Source: Rhodococcus sp. B50
GTDB lineage: Bacteria > Actinomycetota > Actinomycetes > Mycobacteriales > Mycobacteriaceae
NCBI RefSeq assembly: GCF_013602415.1
Contig: NZ_WPAG02000003.1
Span: 496,001 to 560,000, forward strand
Direction of reading: 5' to 3'
Length of the DNA stretch: 64,000 nucleotides
The position numbers and the translations under genes are program-made. Shown one piece after another: positions 18,272 through 27,505 of the stretch. Each line of letters begins with the position of its first letter. Positions within the stretch are counted from its first letter, which is position 1. The notes under the pieces are model-generated. The model had not been told where the DNA came from, did not search any database, and worked only from the letters and a program-made list of their open reading frames with translations.

Positions 18272-19015
18272 ATGTCGGTTGGAACGGAATCATCGCTGGT
18301 ACGCGTTCCGAAAGCGGGGGAACTGGTTGCAGCTCAGCTTCGGCGCCAGATTGTGACGGGCGAGCTGAAGGCCGGTGATCCTCTCCCGAGCGAGACTGCC
18401 CTGATGGAGCATTTCGGAGTCTCTCGGCCGACTCTGCGCGAGGCGTTCCGCATCCTGGAGTCGGAATCGATCATCGTCGTCCTCCGAGGTGCCCACGGTG
18501 GCGCGCGTGTTCTGGCTCCCGACGAGTCGGTCGCGGCGCGTCATATGGGATTGTTGCTGCAGTACAAGGGTGTGCCGCTTGCGGACGTCTATCGTGCCCG
18601 GGCGGAGGTCGAGGTTGCCGCCCTGCGCGCTTCGGCGGATTCGGACCTGGCCGAGCTTGAGGGTCTCGTCGTGGAGGCTGCCGAGGCGATCGGTGATCCC
18701 GTAGCCTTCGCCAAGATCGATACCCGCGTCCATCAGGCCATTGTGGACCTGGCCGGTTCGCAGACGATGTCGATCATGATGGGGATGCTGCTTCGGATTC
18801 TGGATGCCCACAACACGCTCTTCATGTCGATGAGAGGGCCTGATCGTGAACGGGCCATCGACGAGGTAGCGCTGCGCTCGTATCGACGGCTGTTGAAATT
18901 GCTGGCTGCGGGTGATCAGGAGGGTGCCGACGCGCATTGGCGTCGGCATCTTCGCAAGGCGGAGGCGCACATGCTCGACGATGCTGCGCCCACGCTGGTC
19001 GAGGTGCTTTCCTGA
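18272..19015 (+). CDS. GntR-family regulator, FadR/FCD subgroup
   Basis: A 247-residue transcription regulator. The N-terminal winged helix reads LVAAQLRRQIVTGELKAGDPLPSETALMEHFGVSRPTLREAFRILESE, a textbook GntR reader head. The C-terminal FCD domain has the acidic and His residues expected for metal or acid binding (RARAEVEVAALR, FAKIDTRVHQAIVDLAG, HWRRHLRKAEAHM). It stands first in the catabolic island, is followed by a strong terminator, and precedes a ligase gene, so a role as acyl-CoA-responsive repressor is likely. Ribosome-binding site GGGAGGA precedes ATG 18272. The upstream DNA is AT-rich (AGCTATAGTTATAGGATTAG). Confidence 0.9.
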   Translation: MSVGTESSLVRVPKAGELVAAQLRRQIVTGELKAGDPLPSETALMEHFGVSRPTLREAFRILESESIIVVLRGAHGGARVLAPDESVAARHMGLLLQYKGVPLADVYRARAEVEVAALRASADSDLAELEGLVVEAAEAIGDPVAFAKIDTRVHQAIVDLAGSQTMSIMMGMLLRILDAHNTLFMSMRGPDRERAIDEVALRSYRRLLKLLAAGDQEGADAHWRRHLRKAEAHMLDDAAPTLVEVLS

Positions 19016-19037
19016 CCTTCCATCGTCAAACGATTGC

Positions 19038-19076
19038 GGACGCAAGGCTGTACGCCTTGCGTCCGTTCGTTTTTTG
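19038..19076 (+). terminator. Rho-independent terminator after the GntR gene
   Basis: A perfect 11-bp stem GGACGCAAGGC/GCCTTGCGTCC (19038-19048 and 19054-19064) with a 5-nt loop, then a T-rich tail GTTCGTTTTTTG. It separates the regulator from the ligase gene. Confidence 0.85.
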
Positions 19077-19183
19077 AGGGGTCACGTTCAGGCTTGGCAT
19101 ACGCGGATGTAGTTGTATTATTCGACTGTTCAGGCGCGATGGTCGACATAGTGCCTTCAAGATCCGAGCGATGTGGTGCACAA

Positions 19184-20803
19184 ATGCAGGTTTCTCAGCT
19201 GCCGGCCCTCAACGACAGCGCCGAAGTCGGATGGTCGTATCTGCCCCTCGGCACATCCGTGCCCTTGATGGATGCGGACGGGATCACCGTCGGACAACGT
19301 CTGGCGTTGGCCGCTCGACGTCATCCCACGAGGAACGCGATCGTATGGATCGAGGACGCGGAGGTCCGGGGAGTCACGTGGGGTGATCTGTTCGAACGCG
19401 CCTCGGTGATCGGAGAGCACCTTCGGCACACGCATCCGTCGAATTCGAGGGTGGGGATCCTCGGACGTGATCGGTTGCAGTGGATTCAGGCATTCTACGG
19501 TGCTGCGTGCGCCGGATTCGGTGTGGTCCCTCTGCCGAACGATGGTGCGGACACGGTGGCTCGATGCTGCGGTGCGGTCGGCGTAGACCTGATTCTGGGA
19601 ACCGACGACGTGGGCGTGCGCGCGAAGGAGTTGGGAGACGTACGGCTGGTGCGGATCGGCAGTGTGCCGACTGCGGGCGTCCCGTCCTATGGGATGGACG
19701 CGGTAGTTGCGGGCCCTGCCGGCCCGTTCCTCTATCAGTTCACGTCGGGAACCACGGGGCGGCCGAAAGTTGCCGTGCTGTCCCATCGTGCCGTGCTCGG
19801 AGCCGCCGCTGGGTACGCGCTTGCCACTGGCGCATGCGACGGTGATTCGATGTTCAATCCACTCCCGTTGGAGCATGTGGGTGGGTCGGTTGCCGGACTG
19901 CTCGGTGCGCTCAGCATCGATGGCACATATGTGTCGGTGGATCGATTCGACGCCGTGGATATCGCGCAGGTGGTCCGGAACGCTGCGCCGAGTGTGGTGG
20001 GGCTCGTTCCAACCATGCTCATCGACCTTCTGGACCGTGGGGTGGTCCGGCCCTCGGATTTCGCCTCGGTGTCGTCCATCGTCGGAGGGGCAACCAGCGT
20101 GGACCCGGCGCTCATCGACCGGGTGGAGGCAGAGCTCGGCATTCGTTTTCTGGTCGGTTACGGGCAAAGTGAAGCTCCGTGCCTGACTGTCAGCGGAGTG
20201 GACGATCCGGCTGTGCTGCGTACCCGTACGATCGGCCGCCCTCTGCCGGGTAGGGACTACTGCATTGCGTCGAAGGGCTCCGTGGTCCGGGACGGTGAGG
20301 TCGGGGAGCTCTGCGTCCGCGGTCCGTTGATCATGTCGGGCTATCTCACCGAAGGTGGTGACATCGCACAGGTAACGGATGAGAACGGTTGGATGCGGAC
20401 AGGCGATCTCTGCTCCATGAGCGAGGGAATCATCACTTTCCATTCCCGGCTGCGTGACGTCGTCATCCGGGGTGGAGAGAACTTGTATCCGGCCGAAATC
20501 GAGTCGGTGGTACTCGAATACCCTGGTGTGCAGGATGTTGCGGTGTTCGGGGCTCCGGACGCCCGGCTGGGGGAGGTTCCTGCGGCTGCCGTGATCTGCG
20601 GCGCAGACAGTGCTCTCGACTTCGCCGACCTGGACCGATTCGTGGCAGAACGTCTTCCCCGCAAGAAGCGTCCGACCCAATGGTTCCCTGTCGGCGACTT
20701 CCCTCGGACCTCGACCGGGAAGGCGCGAAAAGCGGAACTGGCGGAACGGCTCCTGACGCGCGTGGTTGACGAGGTGCCCCAATCACCGGATATAGTTAAT
20801 TAA
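19184..20803 (+). CDS. Acyl-CoA synthetase (ANL family)
   Basis: A 539-residue AMP-forming ligase that activates a carboxylic acid to its CoA thioester. Motifs in order: AMP/P-loop YQFTSGTTGRPKVAVLSH, the GYGQSE block (VGYGQSEAPCLT), the hinge/adenylate motif GWMRTGDLCSMSEG...RLRDVVIRGGENLYPAEIE, and the catalytic lysine region PRTSTGKARKAEL. Start is uncertain: the frame is open upstream and an ATG at 19139 is also possible. I prefer 19184 as it best matches the family N-terminus. Its stop TAA lies in TTAATTAA, part of the AT-rich element upstream of the thiolase gene. Confidence 0.85.
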   Translation: MQVSQLPALNDSAEVGWSYLPLGTSVPLMDADGITVGQRLALAARRHPTRNAIVWIEDAEVRGVTWGDLFERASVIGEHLRHTHPSNSRVGILGRDRLQWIQAFYGAACAGFGVVPLPNDGADTVARCCGAVGVDLILGTDDVGVRAKELGDVRLVRIGSVPTAGVPSYGMDAVVAGPAGPFLYQFTSGTTGRPKVAVLSHRAVLGAAAGYALATGACDGDSMFNPLPLEHVGGSVAGLLGALSIDGTYVSVDRFDAVDIAQVVRNAAPSVVGLVPTMLIDLLDRGVVRPSDFASVSSIVGGATSVDPALIDRVEAELGIRFLVGYGQSEAPCLTVSGVDDPAVLRTRTIGRPLPGRDYCIASKGSVVRDGEVGELCVRGPLIMSGYLTEGGDIAQVTDENGWMRTGDLCSMSEGIITFHSRLRDVVIRGGENLYPAEIESVVLEYPGVQDVAVFGAPDARLGEVPAAAVICGADSALDFADLDRFVAERLPRKKRPTQWFPVGDFPRTSTGKARKAELAERLLTRVVDEVPQSPDIVN

Positions 20804-20856
20804 TTGTACGGAAGGGTCGGGACGTGGAGTCCGATCGTCGACATTGAGGAGAAACG

Positions 20857-22029
20857 ATGCGGGACGCAGTCATCGTGGCACTGGCTCGTACGCCGATCGG
20901 AAAGCGTGGCGGTGCGCTTGCAGAGGTGCATGCGGTCGATGCATCGGCTCAGGTGCTGACCGGGCTCGTCGAACGAGCCGGTGTGGACCCGTCGATCATC
21001 GACGATGTCCACTGGGGCAATGTGATCAGCATCGGGCAGCAGTCCGGGAATATCGGACGCATGGCAGTGTTGGCCGCGGGTTGGCCCGAGAGCGTTCCGG
21101 GCTTCACGGTGGATCGGCAATGCGGTTCGTCGCAGCAGGCGATCTCCACCGCAGCAGCCACCGTAATCGCAGGTCACGCCGATGTCGTGGTCGCCGGGGG
21201 CGTGGAAATGATGTCGCAGGTACCCATGGGTGCTGCGACGGTCGAGGGTACCGGCGAGATGGGTGGCCCGGCAGTCGACAGGTATGCCGATGCGCTGACC
21301 GCCCCCGGGTTCGGTGGTCGATTCAATCAGGGCGCGGGCGCCGAACTCATCGCCCGCGAGTGGAACCTTTCGCGCACGCAGCTCGACGAGTACTCGGTGC
21401 GGTCGCACGAGCGGGCAGCGCACGCGCAGGACGACGGCTTCTTCGACGACGAAATCGTCCCGATCCGTACTCCCAAGGGTGAGGTGTCCGCGGACGAGGG
21501 AATCCGTCGTGGTTCCACGGTGGAGAAGCTTGCCGGCCTGAAGACGCCCTTCCTCGAAAACGGTTGCATCACAGCCGGGAACGCCTCCCAGATCTCCGAT
21601 GGCTCTGCAGCGGTGCTCATCATGACGTCGGAGAAGGCTGCTGCGCTCGGCTTGCGGCCTCTCGCACGCGTCCACACCGCCGTGGTTACCGGAGATGACC
21701 CGGTGAAGATGCTCACGGGTCCGATTCCTGCAACGCACCTGGCGCTCAAGCGTGCGGGGTTGTCGATCGGCGACATCGATGCTTTCGAGGTCAACGAGGC
21801 GTTCGCATCCGTTCCGCTCGCGTGGCAGGCGGAGACCGGCGCGTCCGACGACGCTCTCAATCCCGTCGGCGGCGCGATCGCGCTCGGGCATCCCCTCGGT
21901 GGGTCCGGGGCCCGCCTCGCAGTGACCCTGATCAGTCACCTGCGCCGGACCGGAGGACGATTCGGTCTTCAGACCATGTGCGAAGGCGGCGGCACCGCGA
22001 ACGCGACAATCTACGAGAATCTGACGTAA
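20857..22029 (+). CDS. Acetyl-CoA acyltransferase (thiolase)
   Basis: A 390-residue thiolase that should perform the CoA-dependent cleavage ending a beta-oxidation turn. Both catalytic cysteines are present: Cys89 in VDRQCGSSQQAIS (nucleophile) and the C-terminal one in TMCEGGGTANA. The His loop is GGAIALGHPLGGSGAR and the NEAFA motif is NEAFASVP. GAGGAGA precedes the ATG. It follows the ligase by 53 bp across an AT-rich promoter-like segment and is closed by a hairpin at 22154-22188. Confidence 0.93.
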   Translation: MRDAVIVALARTPIGKRGGALAEVHAVDASAQVLTGLVERAGVDPSIIDDVHWGNVISIGQQSGNIGRMAVLAAGWPESVPGFTVDRQCGSSQQAISTAAATVIAGHADVVVAGGVEMMSQVPMGAATVEGTGEMGGPAVDRYADALTAPGFGGRFNQGAGAELIAREWNLSRTQLDEYSVRSHERAAHAQDDGFFDDEIVPIRTPKGEVSADEGIRRGSTVEKLAGLKTPFLENGCITAGNASQISDGSAAVLIMTSEKAAALGLRPLARVHTAVVTGDDPVKMLTGPIPATHLALKRAGLSIGDIDAFEVNEAFASVPLAWQAETGASDDALNPVGGAIALGHPLGGSGARLAVTLISHLRRTGGRFGLQTMCEGGGTANATIYENLT

Positions 22030-22153
22030 TCGACGGGCATCCACGGGTATCGGTCCCGTGGATGCTCCTATCGCGCCCGGCTCGGGGGACGGCCGGTGAG
22101 GAGCGAATTCGTTCGGCAGCCCGGGGATGGCCGGGGGGGGCGAATTCGGTTCG

Positions 22154-22188
22154 GCGGCCCGGTCTCCGGTGAAAGGAGGCCGGGCCGC
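22154..22188 (+). terminator. Hairpin terminator after the thiolase
   Basis: A 14-bp stem with one G-T pair, left GCGGCCCGGTCTCC (22154-22167), right GGAGGCCGGGCCGC (22175-22188), loop of 7 nt. The tail is only weakly T-rich, so termination is likely but not certain. Confidence 0.6.
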
Positions 22189-22252
22189 TTCGTGTGTCGG
22201 GGCCGTGCTGATTCTTCACGAAACGCACGTGTGCGAGCAATCTCAACCCGTT

Positions 22253-22262
22253 TAATCAGTAT
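22253..22262 (-). promoter_or_regulatory. AT-rich element, WWACTGATTA type
   Basis: The minus strand reads ATACTGATTA, one copy of the element repeated in promoter regions across the island. It overlaps a -10-like TATAAA (22261 onward) about 20 bp before the start at 22283, so a bound protein would block RNA polymerase. Confidence 0.45.
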
Positions 22263-22282
22263 AAATGTGTTACTCTTTGCGT

Positions 22283-22681
22283 ATGGCCGAGTTCGTGTCG
22301 CCTCCCGACCTCTTCCGGGTCGACGGCGAAAATGTTCACCTGTTGGCGTCGACGTCGTCGACCTCGCAATATCTCGTCTTTCCGGCGGAGCCGGGCCGCC
22401 CGGTGGTCGAACTGAGCTCCGAGGGGACGCTCTACACCTGGACGAGCCAGGAATTTCCTCCGCCCTCCCCGCCGGCATTGAAGGACGGGGACTTCCGTGC
22501 CTACGGAGTGGGGTACGTCGAGTTCCCGGAAGGCCTGCTCGTAGAGGGGCGGCTGACCTCGTGTGATCCCGAAGCGCTCACGATCGGCGGTCGCATGCGG
22601 GTGGTCACCATTCCGTTCGCCGGGGGCGAGACCTTCGCCTTCGAACCGGTCGATGTCAACGAGTCGGACAGGGGACAGTAA
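22283..22681 (+). CDS. OB-fold protein of the DUF35 type lacking the zinc ribbon
   Basis: A 132-residue protein with the DUF35 OB-fold pattern (VELSSEGTLYTWTSQEFPPPSPP, GYVEFPEGLLVEGRL, GGRMRVVTIPF). Normal DUF35 proteins begin with a rubredoxin-like zinc ribbon of four cysteines; here that region reads VHLLASTSSTSQYLVFPAEPG with none, and the whole chain has a single Cys. DUF35 proteins bind thiolase-fold partners and contact the CoA substrate. The next gene, overlapping by one base (TAATG), is just such a protein, so the two very probably form a complex. Confidence 0.75.
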   Translation: MAEFVSPPDLFRVDGENVHLLASTSSTSQYLVFPAEPGRPVVELSSEGTLYTWTSQEFPPPSPPALKDGDFRAYGVGYVEFPEGLLVEGRLTSCDPEALTIGGRMRVVTIPFAGGETFAFEPVDVNESDRGQ

Positions 22682-23826
22682 TGGTGGACGTGGCAATCAT
22701 CGGCGTGGGTATGCATCCGTTCGGGCGCTTCCCCGGAAAGTCCGCGCTCGATATGGGCGCGGAAGCCTTACGCGCTGCGCTCGACGACGCCGGCATCGCA
22801 TGGCCGGATGTCCAGATGGGCTTCGCGGGCAGCCTGGAAGTGTCCAATCCCGATTCCGTGATCGGCAAGGTCGGACTCACGGGCATCCCGGTGTACGGGG
22901 TGTTCAACGGCTGCGCCACCGCCAACACATCTCTGTCGATGGCGGCCAAGGCCATCGAGCACGGTGAGGCGGACATCGCGGTCGCAGTCGGATTCGATAA
23001 ACATCCCAAAGGCGCGTTCGCAGCCGATCCGTCGGTGATCGGACTCCCCGAGTGGTACGCGGAGACAGGACTGTTCCTGACCACGCACTTCTTCGGCATG
23101 AAGATCAACCGCTACATGCACGATCATGGCATCACTTCCCGGACGCTTGCACGGGTCGCAGCGAAGAACCTCCGCAACGGTGCACGAAACGAACTCGCCT
23201 GGCGACGAAAGCCCATGTCCGAGGAGCAGATTCTCGGAGCCCCCTATCTCAACTTCCCCTTGACGCAGTTCATGTACTGCGCTCCGGACGAGGGAGCAGC
23301 CGCAGTGGTGCTGTGCCGTGCCGACAAAGCCAAGCAGTACCGGTCCGTGCCGATTCAGCTGAAGGCATCCGTACTCCGCACGCGACGCGAAGGTGCCTTC
23401 GAGATGCAGAGTCCCTCCCTTCCGCTCACCGGGGCTCCCAGCCCGACCGTCGACGCCTCCCGTGCCGCGTTCGAGATCGCCGGTGTCGAACCGGCGGATG
23501 TCGGTGTGGCCCAGTTGCAGGACACGGATGCCGGCTCCGAGATCATGCACATGGCCGAGAACGGATTCTGCGCGGACGGCGACCAGGAAAAGCTGATCGC
23601 TGAGGGATACACCGAGATCACCGGCACGCTGCCGGTCAACACCGACGGTGGGCTCATCGCGAACGGAGAGCCGATCGGCGCGTCGGGACTTCGGCAGATT
23701 CACGAGGTGGTTCGCCAGATGCGCGGAGAAGCCGGCGAACGTCAGATCGAGAAGATTCCTTCGGTCGGATACACCCACCTGTACGGATCGCCCGGCACGG
23801 GTGCGGTCAGCATCCTGGTGAGGTGA
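22681..23826 (+). CDS. Thiolase-fold lipid-transfer protein (SCPx/Ltp type)
   Basis: A 381-residue thiolase-superfamily protein of the SCPx/Ltp branch. It keeps a cysteine at the nucleophile position (FNGCATANTSLSMAAKAIEHGEADIAVAVG) and the Ltp-type central segment FFGMKINRYMHDHGIT, but the C-terminal Cys-containing loop of degradative thiolases is replaced by GYTHLYGSPGTGAVSI. With its OB-fold partner it may be a thiolase for branched substrates or a retro-aldolase like the Ltp2/DUF35 pair of steroid side-chain degradation. The two cannot be separated by eye. Confidence 0.82.
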   Translation: MVDVAIIGVGMHPFGRFPGKSALDMGAEALRAALDDAGIAWPDVQMGFAGSLEVSNPDSVIGKVGLTGIPVYGVFNGCATANTSLSMAAKAIEHGEADIAVAVGFDKHPKGAFAADPSVIGLPEWYAETGLFLTTHFFGMKINRYMHDHGITSRTLARVAAKNLRNGARNELAWRRKPMSEEQILGAPYLNFPLTQFMYCAPDEGAAAVVLCRADKAKQYRSVPIQLKASVLRTRREGAFEMQSPSLPLTGAPSPTVDASRAAFEIAGVEPADVGVAQLQDTDAGSEIMHMAENGFCADGDQEKLIAEGYTEITGTLPVNTDGGLIANGEPIGASGLRQIHEVVRQMRGEAGERQIEKIPSVGYTHLYGSPGTGAVSILVR

Positions 23827-23831
23827 GGTGA

Positions 23832-25328
23832 GTGACCGACACCGTTTTTCCCCCGGACTGGGCGCAGCGCACTGCGCTCGTCGTCGAGCCGACCGGCGAG
23901 AGCGTCACGTTCGCGGAAATCGAGGAACGCTCGAACCGCGCCGCGCACTTCTTTCGAGAACAAGGTCTGCGAATCGGTGATACGGTCGCCCTTCTCCTGG
24001 AGAACCGGATCGAGCTGCTCGTCCTGGCTTTCGCCGCGCAGCGATGCGGCCTGTACTACGCAGCCGTCAACACCCACCTGACATCGGCGGAGATCGACTA
24101 CATCGTCGAAGACTGCGGCGCCTCCCTGGTTGTGTCTTCCTCGCGATGCCACCTCGCTGTCACGAAGCCGGAGATCCGACGATTCTCCGTCGACCCGGTG
24201 GAGACGGAAGGGTGGCATATTCTCGACCTCGAGCCGTACCCGGGCAACCCTGTGGCGGACCAAGCAGAGGGGGATTTCCTCCTGTACTCCTCCGGTACGA
24301 CAGGGCGGCCCAAAGGCATCGAACGGCCCCTGACTGGTGGAGAATTCGGAAGCTACCCGGACATCCCGGGCAAGTGGTTGTCGGGACTGCTCGGTCTGGT
24401 GCCGGGAGACGTTTACCTGACACCCGCTCCGCTCTACCACGCGGCGCCTCTGGCATGGACGATGGGAGCCCTTCGCCAGGGCACCACGGCTGTCGTCATG
24501 GAACGGTTCGATGCATCCCTTGCCCTCGAACTGATCGAGAGACATCGCGTCACCCACAGTCAGTGGGTGCCGACCATGTTCGTGCGAATGCTCAAACTCG
24601 ATCCGGAAGTTCGTCATCGCTTCGATCTGTCGAGTCATCGCGTCGCCGTGCATGCGGCCGCGGCCTGCCCGATCGAGGTGAAGCGGCAGATGATCGACTG
24701 GTGGGGACCGATCCTCTTCGAGTTCTACTCCTCCACCGAGGGCGTTGGGGCCACCAGCATCTTCTCCGACGACTGGCTGCGTAAGCCGGGATCGGTGGGG
24801 CGGCCGTTGATAGGGAAGATCGAGATCTTGGACGACGACCATCGGCCGGTGGACACCGGCGTCGTAGGGACGATCTGGTTCTCGGGCGGTAGCAATTTCC
24901 GGTATCACGGTGACGCTGCCAAGACGGCAGATGCGCACGACGCGGAGGGACGCGCAACCGTCGGGGATCTGGGCTGGATGGACGAGGACGGCTACCTCTA
25001 TCTGGCAGATCGACGGGCCGATCTCATCATCTCGGGTGGAGTCAACGTCTATCCGAGAGAGATCGAGGACGCGCTGATTCTTCATCCGGATGTGCTGGAC
25101 ATTGCGGTGGTCGGGCTTCCGGACGAGGAGATGGGTCATCGCGTGGTGGCATTCGTGCAACCGCGCCCGGACTCGACGGTTCCGGTCGATTTACTGTCTC
25201 GCGCCCTGACCGAGTTCTGCAGGGACTCCCTGGCGAAATTCAAGATCCCGCGCGAATTCCGATTCGTCGAAGAACTGCCGCGCACACCCACCGGGAAGCT
25301 GCGCAAACACGAACTGTTGCTTCGGTGA
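23832..25328 (+). CDS. Acyl-CoA synthetase (ANL family)
   Basis: A 498-residue AMP-forming ligase with GTG start, 5 bp after the Ltp gene. Motifs: AMP loop YSSGTTGRPKGIERP, FYSSTEGVGAT, GDLGWMDEDGYLYLADRRADLIISGGVNVYPREIED and catalytic Lys in RTPTGKLRKHEL. It is the intact relative of the fossil ligase at 15628-16848 (shared blocks RVTHSQWVPTM, MLKLD, YLTPAPLYHAAPL). Long stretches of the protein resemble actinobacterial FadD ligases placed beside Ltp genes. Likely role: activation of the acid that enters this branch. Confidence 0.9.
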   Translation: MTDTVFPPDWAQRTALVVEPTGESVTFAEIEERSNRAAHFFREQGLRIGDTVALLLENRIELLVLAFAAQRCGLYYAAVNTHLTSAEIDYIVEDCGASLVVSSSRCHLAVTKPEIRRFSVDPVETEGWHILDLEPYPGNPVADQAEGDFLLYSSGTTGRPKGIERPLTGGEFGSYPDIPGKWLSGLLGLVPGDVYLTPAPLYHAAPLAWTMGALRQGTTAVVMERFDASLALELIERHRVTHSQWVPTMFVRMLKLDPEVRHRFDLSSHRVAVHAAAACPIEVKRQMIDWWGPILFEFYSSTEGVGATSIFSDDWLRKPGSVGRPLIGKIEILDDDHRPVDTGVVGTIWFSGGSNFRYHGDAAKTADAHDAEGRATVGDLGWMDEDGYLYLADRRADLIISGGVNVYPREIEDALILHPDVLDIAVVGLPDEEMGHRVVAFVQPRPDSTVPVDLLSRALTEFCRDSLAKFKIPREFRFVEELPRTPTGKLRKHELLLR

Positions 25329-25407
25329 CGGTTTTAAAGACACGCGCCTGCACGACGTTGTCGAACAGTTCCTGCGCTTGCTGTCGGAAGAATGATTGGA
25401 GAAGCAC

Positions 25408-25866
25408 ATGCGTGTTTTCAGCTCGGCCGACGAGATAGTCGGTGCAGCAGGTGAGAAGCTGGGTGTCTCGGACTGGGTGGACATCACTCAGGAGCGGATC
25501 GACACCTTCGCAGAAGCGACGGGGGATCATCAGTGGATCCACGTCGATGTCGAGCGTGCGAATTCCGAGAGCCCCTACGGGAAGCCGATCGCTCACGGAT
25601 ATCTGACTTTGTCGCTGCTTCCGATGCTGGGGTGGCAGATCTACCGGATCGAAGGCTCGAAAATGGGAATCAATTACGGTTCCAACAAGGTCCGGTTCGT
25701 CAACCCTGTTCCCGTCGGGTCTCGCGTGCGCCTGCACTCCACGTTGGTATCCGCGGAATCCCTGCCCAACGGATCTGTGCAGATGATCGTCGGCCAGTCG
25801 ATGGAAATCGAAGGGCAGGACAAGCCGGCATTGGTGGCGGAAACGGTGAGCCGGGTTGCGTTCTAG
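25408..25866 (+). CDS. MaoC-like (R)-specific enoyl-CoA hydratase/dehydratase
   Basis: A 152-residue single hot-dog protein. The hydratase motif is FAEATGDHQWIHVDVERANSESPYGKPIAHGYLTLSLLP, with the Asp-His pair (GDHQWIH) that activates water. It would hydrate an enoyl-CoA or dehydrate a 3-hydroxyacyl-CoA. GGAG sits 8 bases before ATG 25408. It lies between the ligase and an SDR in a co-directional run ending at 27485. Confidence 0.9.
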   Translation: MRVFSSADEIVGAAGEKLGVSDWVDITQERIDTFAEATGDHQWIHVDVERANSESPYGKPIAHGYLTLSLLPMLGWQIYRIEGSKMGINYGSNKVRFVNPVPVGSRVRLHSTLVSAESLPNGSVQMIVGQSMEIEGQDKPALVAETVSRVAF

Positions 25867-25907
25867 AAGTAGAAGCATTCCAGCGGCCCTTGCAGAAAGG
25901 CAATTGT

Positions 25908-26603
25908 ATGTCTGAGCGGACAGTCATCGTCTCCGGTGGAACCGGTGGGCTGGGCACCGCGGTCGTCGGTGAACTTCTCGCCGGAGGATGGCACGTCGTC
26001 GTACCGTGGGTCGTCGAGGAGGAGTTGAGCCGGCTTCCGCAGTCGGACCGCCTCACGCTGATCGAAGCCGACCTGTTCGACGAGGAGCAGGTGCGCGGCG
26101 TAGTGGCCGAAGCTACCCGGCATGACGACCGTCCGCTCGGGGCCGTGGTCAACCTCGTCGGCGGGTTCGCGATGGGAGAGCGCGTTGCAGACACACCGAT
26201 CAGCGAATTCGACCGGTTGCTGCGTCTGAACCTGCATCCTCTCTATCTCCTCACACAACATGCTCTGCCCGCGTTGGTCCGAGCGGGTGGTGGTTCGATC
26301 GTCGGCGTTTCGGCGAAGGCGGCGTTCGCCCCCTTCAGCGGCGCCTCGGGTTACATCACCTCGAAGGCCGCTGTCTGCGCATTCCTCGGTGCAGTCGCGG
26401 CGGAGTACTCGCGAGACGGAATCCGCGCCAACGCGATACTGCCCTCCGTAATAGACACTCCGGGTAACCGCTCGACACAACCGGATTCGAGCAGGGACGG
26501 GTGGGTCTCCCCGGCGCAGATCGCGTCGACCGTAGCCTTCCTGGTATCGGATGCAGCGTCGGCGGTGACGGGTGCACAGGTCCCGGTGCCGGGCGTCGGC
26601 TGA
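25908..26603 (+). CDS. Short-chain dehydrogenase/reductase
   Basis: A 231-residue SDR. Cofactor loop GGTGGLGTAV, NLVGGFAMG in place of the NNAG motif, a Ser-Lys region GVSAKAAFAPFSGASG, and active-site YITSK (Tyr-x3-Lys). The C-terminus ends at VTGAQVPVPGVG. It probably oxidises a hydroxyacyl-CoA or ring alcohol in the pathway. The NNAG replacement by NLVGG is a family variation also seen in some actinobacterial SDRs. Confidence 0.87.
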   Translation: MSERTVIVSGGTGGLGTAVVGELLAGGWHVVVPWVVEEELSRLPQSDRLTLIEADLFDEEQVRGVVAEATRHDDRPLGAVVNLVGGFAMGERVADTPISEFDRLLRLNLHPLYLLTQHALPALVRAGGGSIVGVSAKAAFAPFSGASGYITSKAAVCAFLGAVAAEYSRDGIRANAILPSVIDTPGNRSTQPDSSRDGWVSPAQIASTVAFLVSDAASAVTGAQVPVPGVG

Positions 26604-26630
26604 GTTGCTTCATCACGAGAGGAACGGCGC

Positions 26631-27485
26631 ATGACCGCCGGATTGACCGACCTGACCGCTCTACTGAAACTCGACCAGGTCGACGAACTGATATTCGAGT
26701 CCCTACCTGCCGATTACCCGCTACCGCGGGTCTTCGGCGGTCAGGTGGTGGGCCTCGCCGTCGCTGCGAGTGCACGTACCGTCCCGACAGGCTGGTCCAT
26801 GCACTCGGTCCAGTCCCAATTCCTCAGGCCGGGACGTGCGGGCCAGGTCATCAGATTCGTCGTCACTCCGACCCGGGACGGCACGTCCTTCGCCAGCAGG
26901 TCGATCGACGCGTATCAGAGCGACAAACTCATCTTCACGGCACGCGCCTCGTTTCATCGCGACGAGAACGGCTTCGACCATCAGATGCCTGCCCCCGCGG
27001 CCCCGGCACCCGATACGGTCCCGTCGATCGTCGATCTGTACCACGCGGAACCCGGGCTGTGGCCGGAGTTCTATCTGGAATGGGGTCCGCTCGAGATGCG
27101 GATCGTGCCGGACGCGGACGTACCGGCGATCCCGACTTCGACCGGGATCGGGTCGCGCGGCCTGACGTGGATGCGGGCGAACAAGATAGCCTGTGATGAG
27201 GCCTATATGCACCGGGCACTGCTGGCGTGCATCTCGGACCTGTTGATCCTTCCGGAGTCGGTTCGGCCACACGGCGTACCGTCCTCCCATCCGGGCGTCC
27301 AGACGGCGTCTCTCGACCACTGCGTCTGGTTCCATCGGGATTTCCGCGTCGACGAATGGCTGCTCTACGACCGCATGTCGCCCTCCGCGCACGGCGGACT
27401 GGGCTTCTGCCGTGGTGAGTTCTTCGACGCCGATGGTGTCCATGTCGCGAGCGTCGTCCAGGAGGGACTGATCAGACCCGTCTGA
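26631..27485 (+). CDS. Acyl-CoA thioesterase II (TesB-like)
   Basis: A 284-residue double hot-dog protein. The N-terminal half has RVFGGQVVGLAVAASARTVPTGWSMHSVQSQFLRPG, and the C-terminal half has TASLDHCVWFHRDFRVDEWLLYDRMSPSAHGGLGFCRGEFFDADGVHVASVVQEGLIRP, which is the classical TesB ending (SLDH...F.R......W.L......SA..GRG...G..F...G..VA...QEG..R). It should hydrolyse acyl-CoA and may free CoA when intermediates pile up. It ends the rightward unit and converges on an acyl-CoA dehydrogenase across a strong hairpin. Confidence 0.9.
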   Translation: MTAGLTDLTALLKLDQVDELIFESLPADYPLPRVFGGQVVGLAVAASARTVPTGWSMHSVQSQFLRPGRAGQVIRFVVTPTRDGTSFASRSIDAYQSDKLIFTARASFHRDENGFDHQMPAPAAPAPDTVPSIVDLYHAEPGLWPEFYLEWGPLEMRIVPDADVPAIPTSTGIGSRGLTWMRANKIACDEAYMHRALLACISDLLILPESVRPHGVPSSHPGVQTASLDHCVWFHRDFRVDEWLLYDRMSPSAHGGLGFCRGEFFDADGVHVASVVQEGLIRPV

Positions 27486-27505
27486 CGATCGGTGTTCTTG
27501 CGCGA

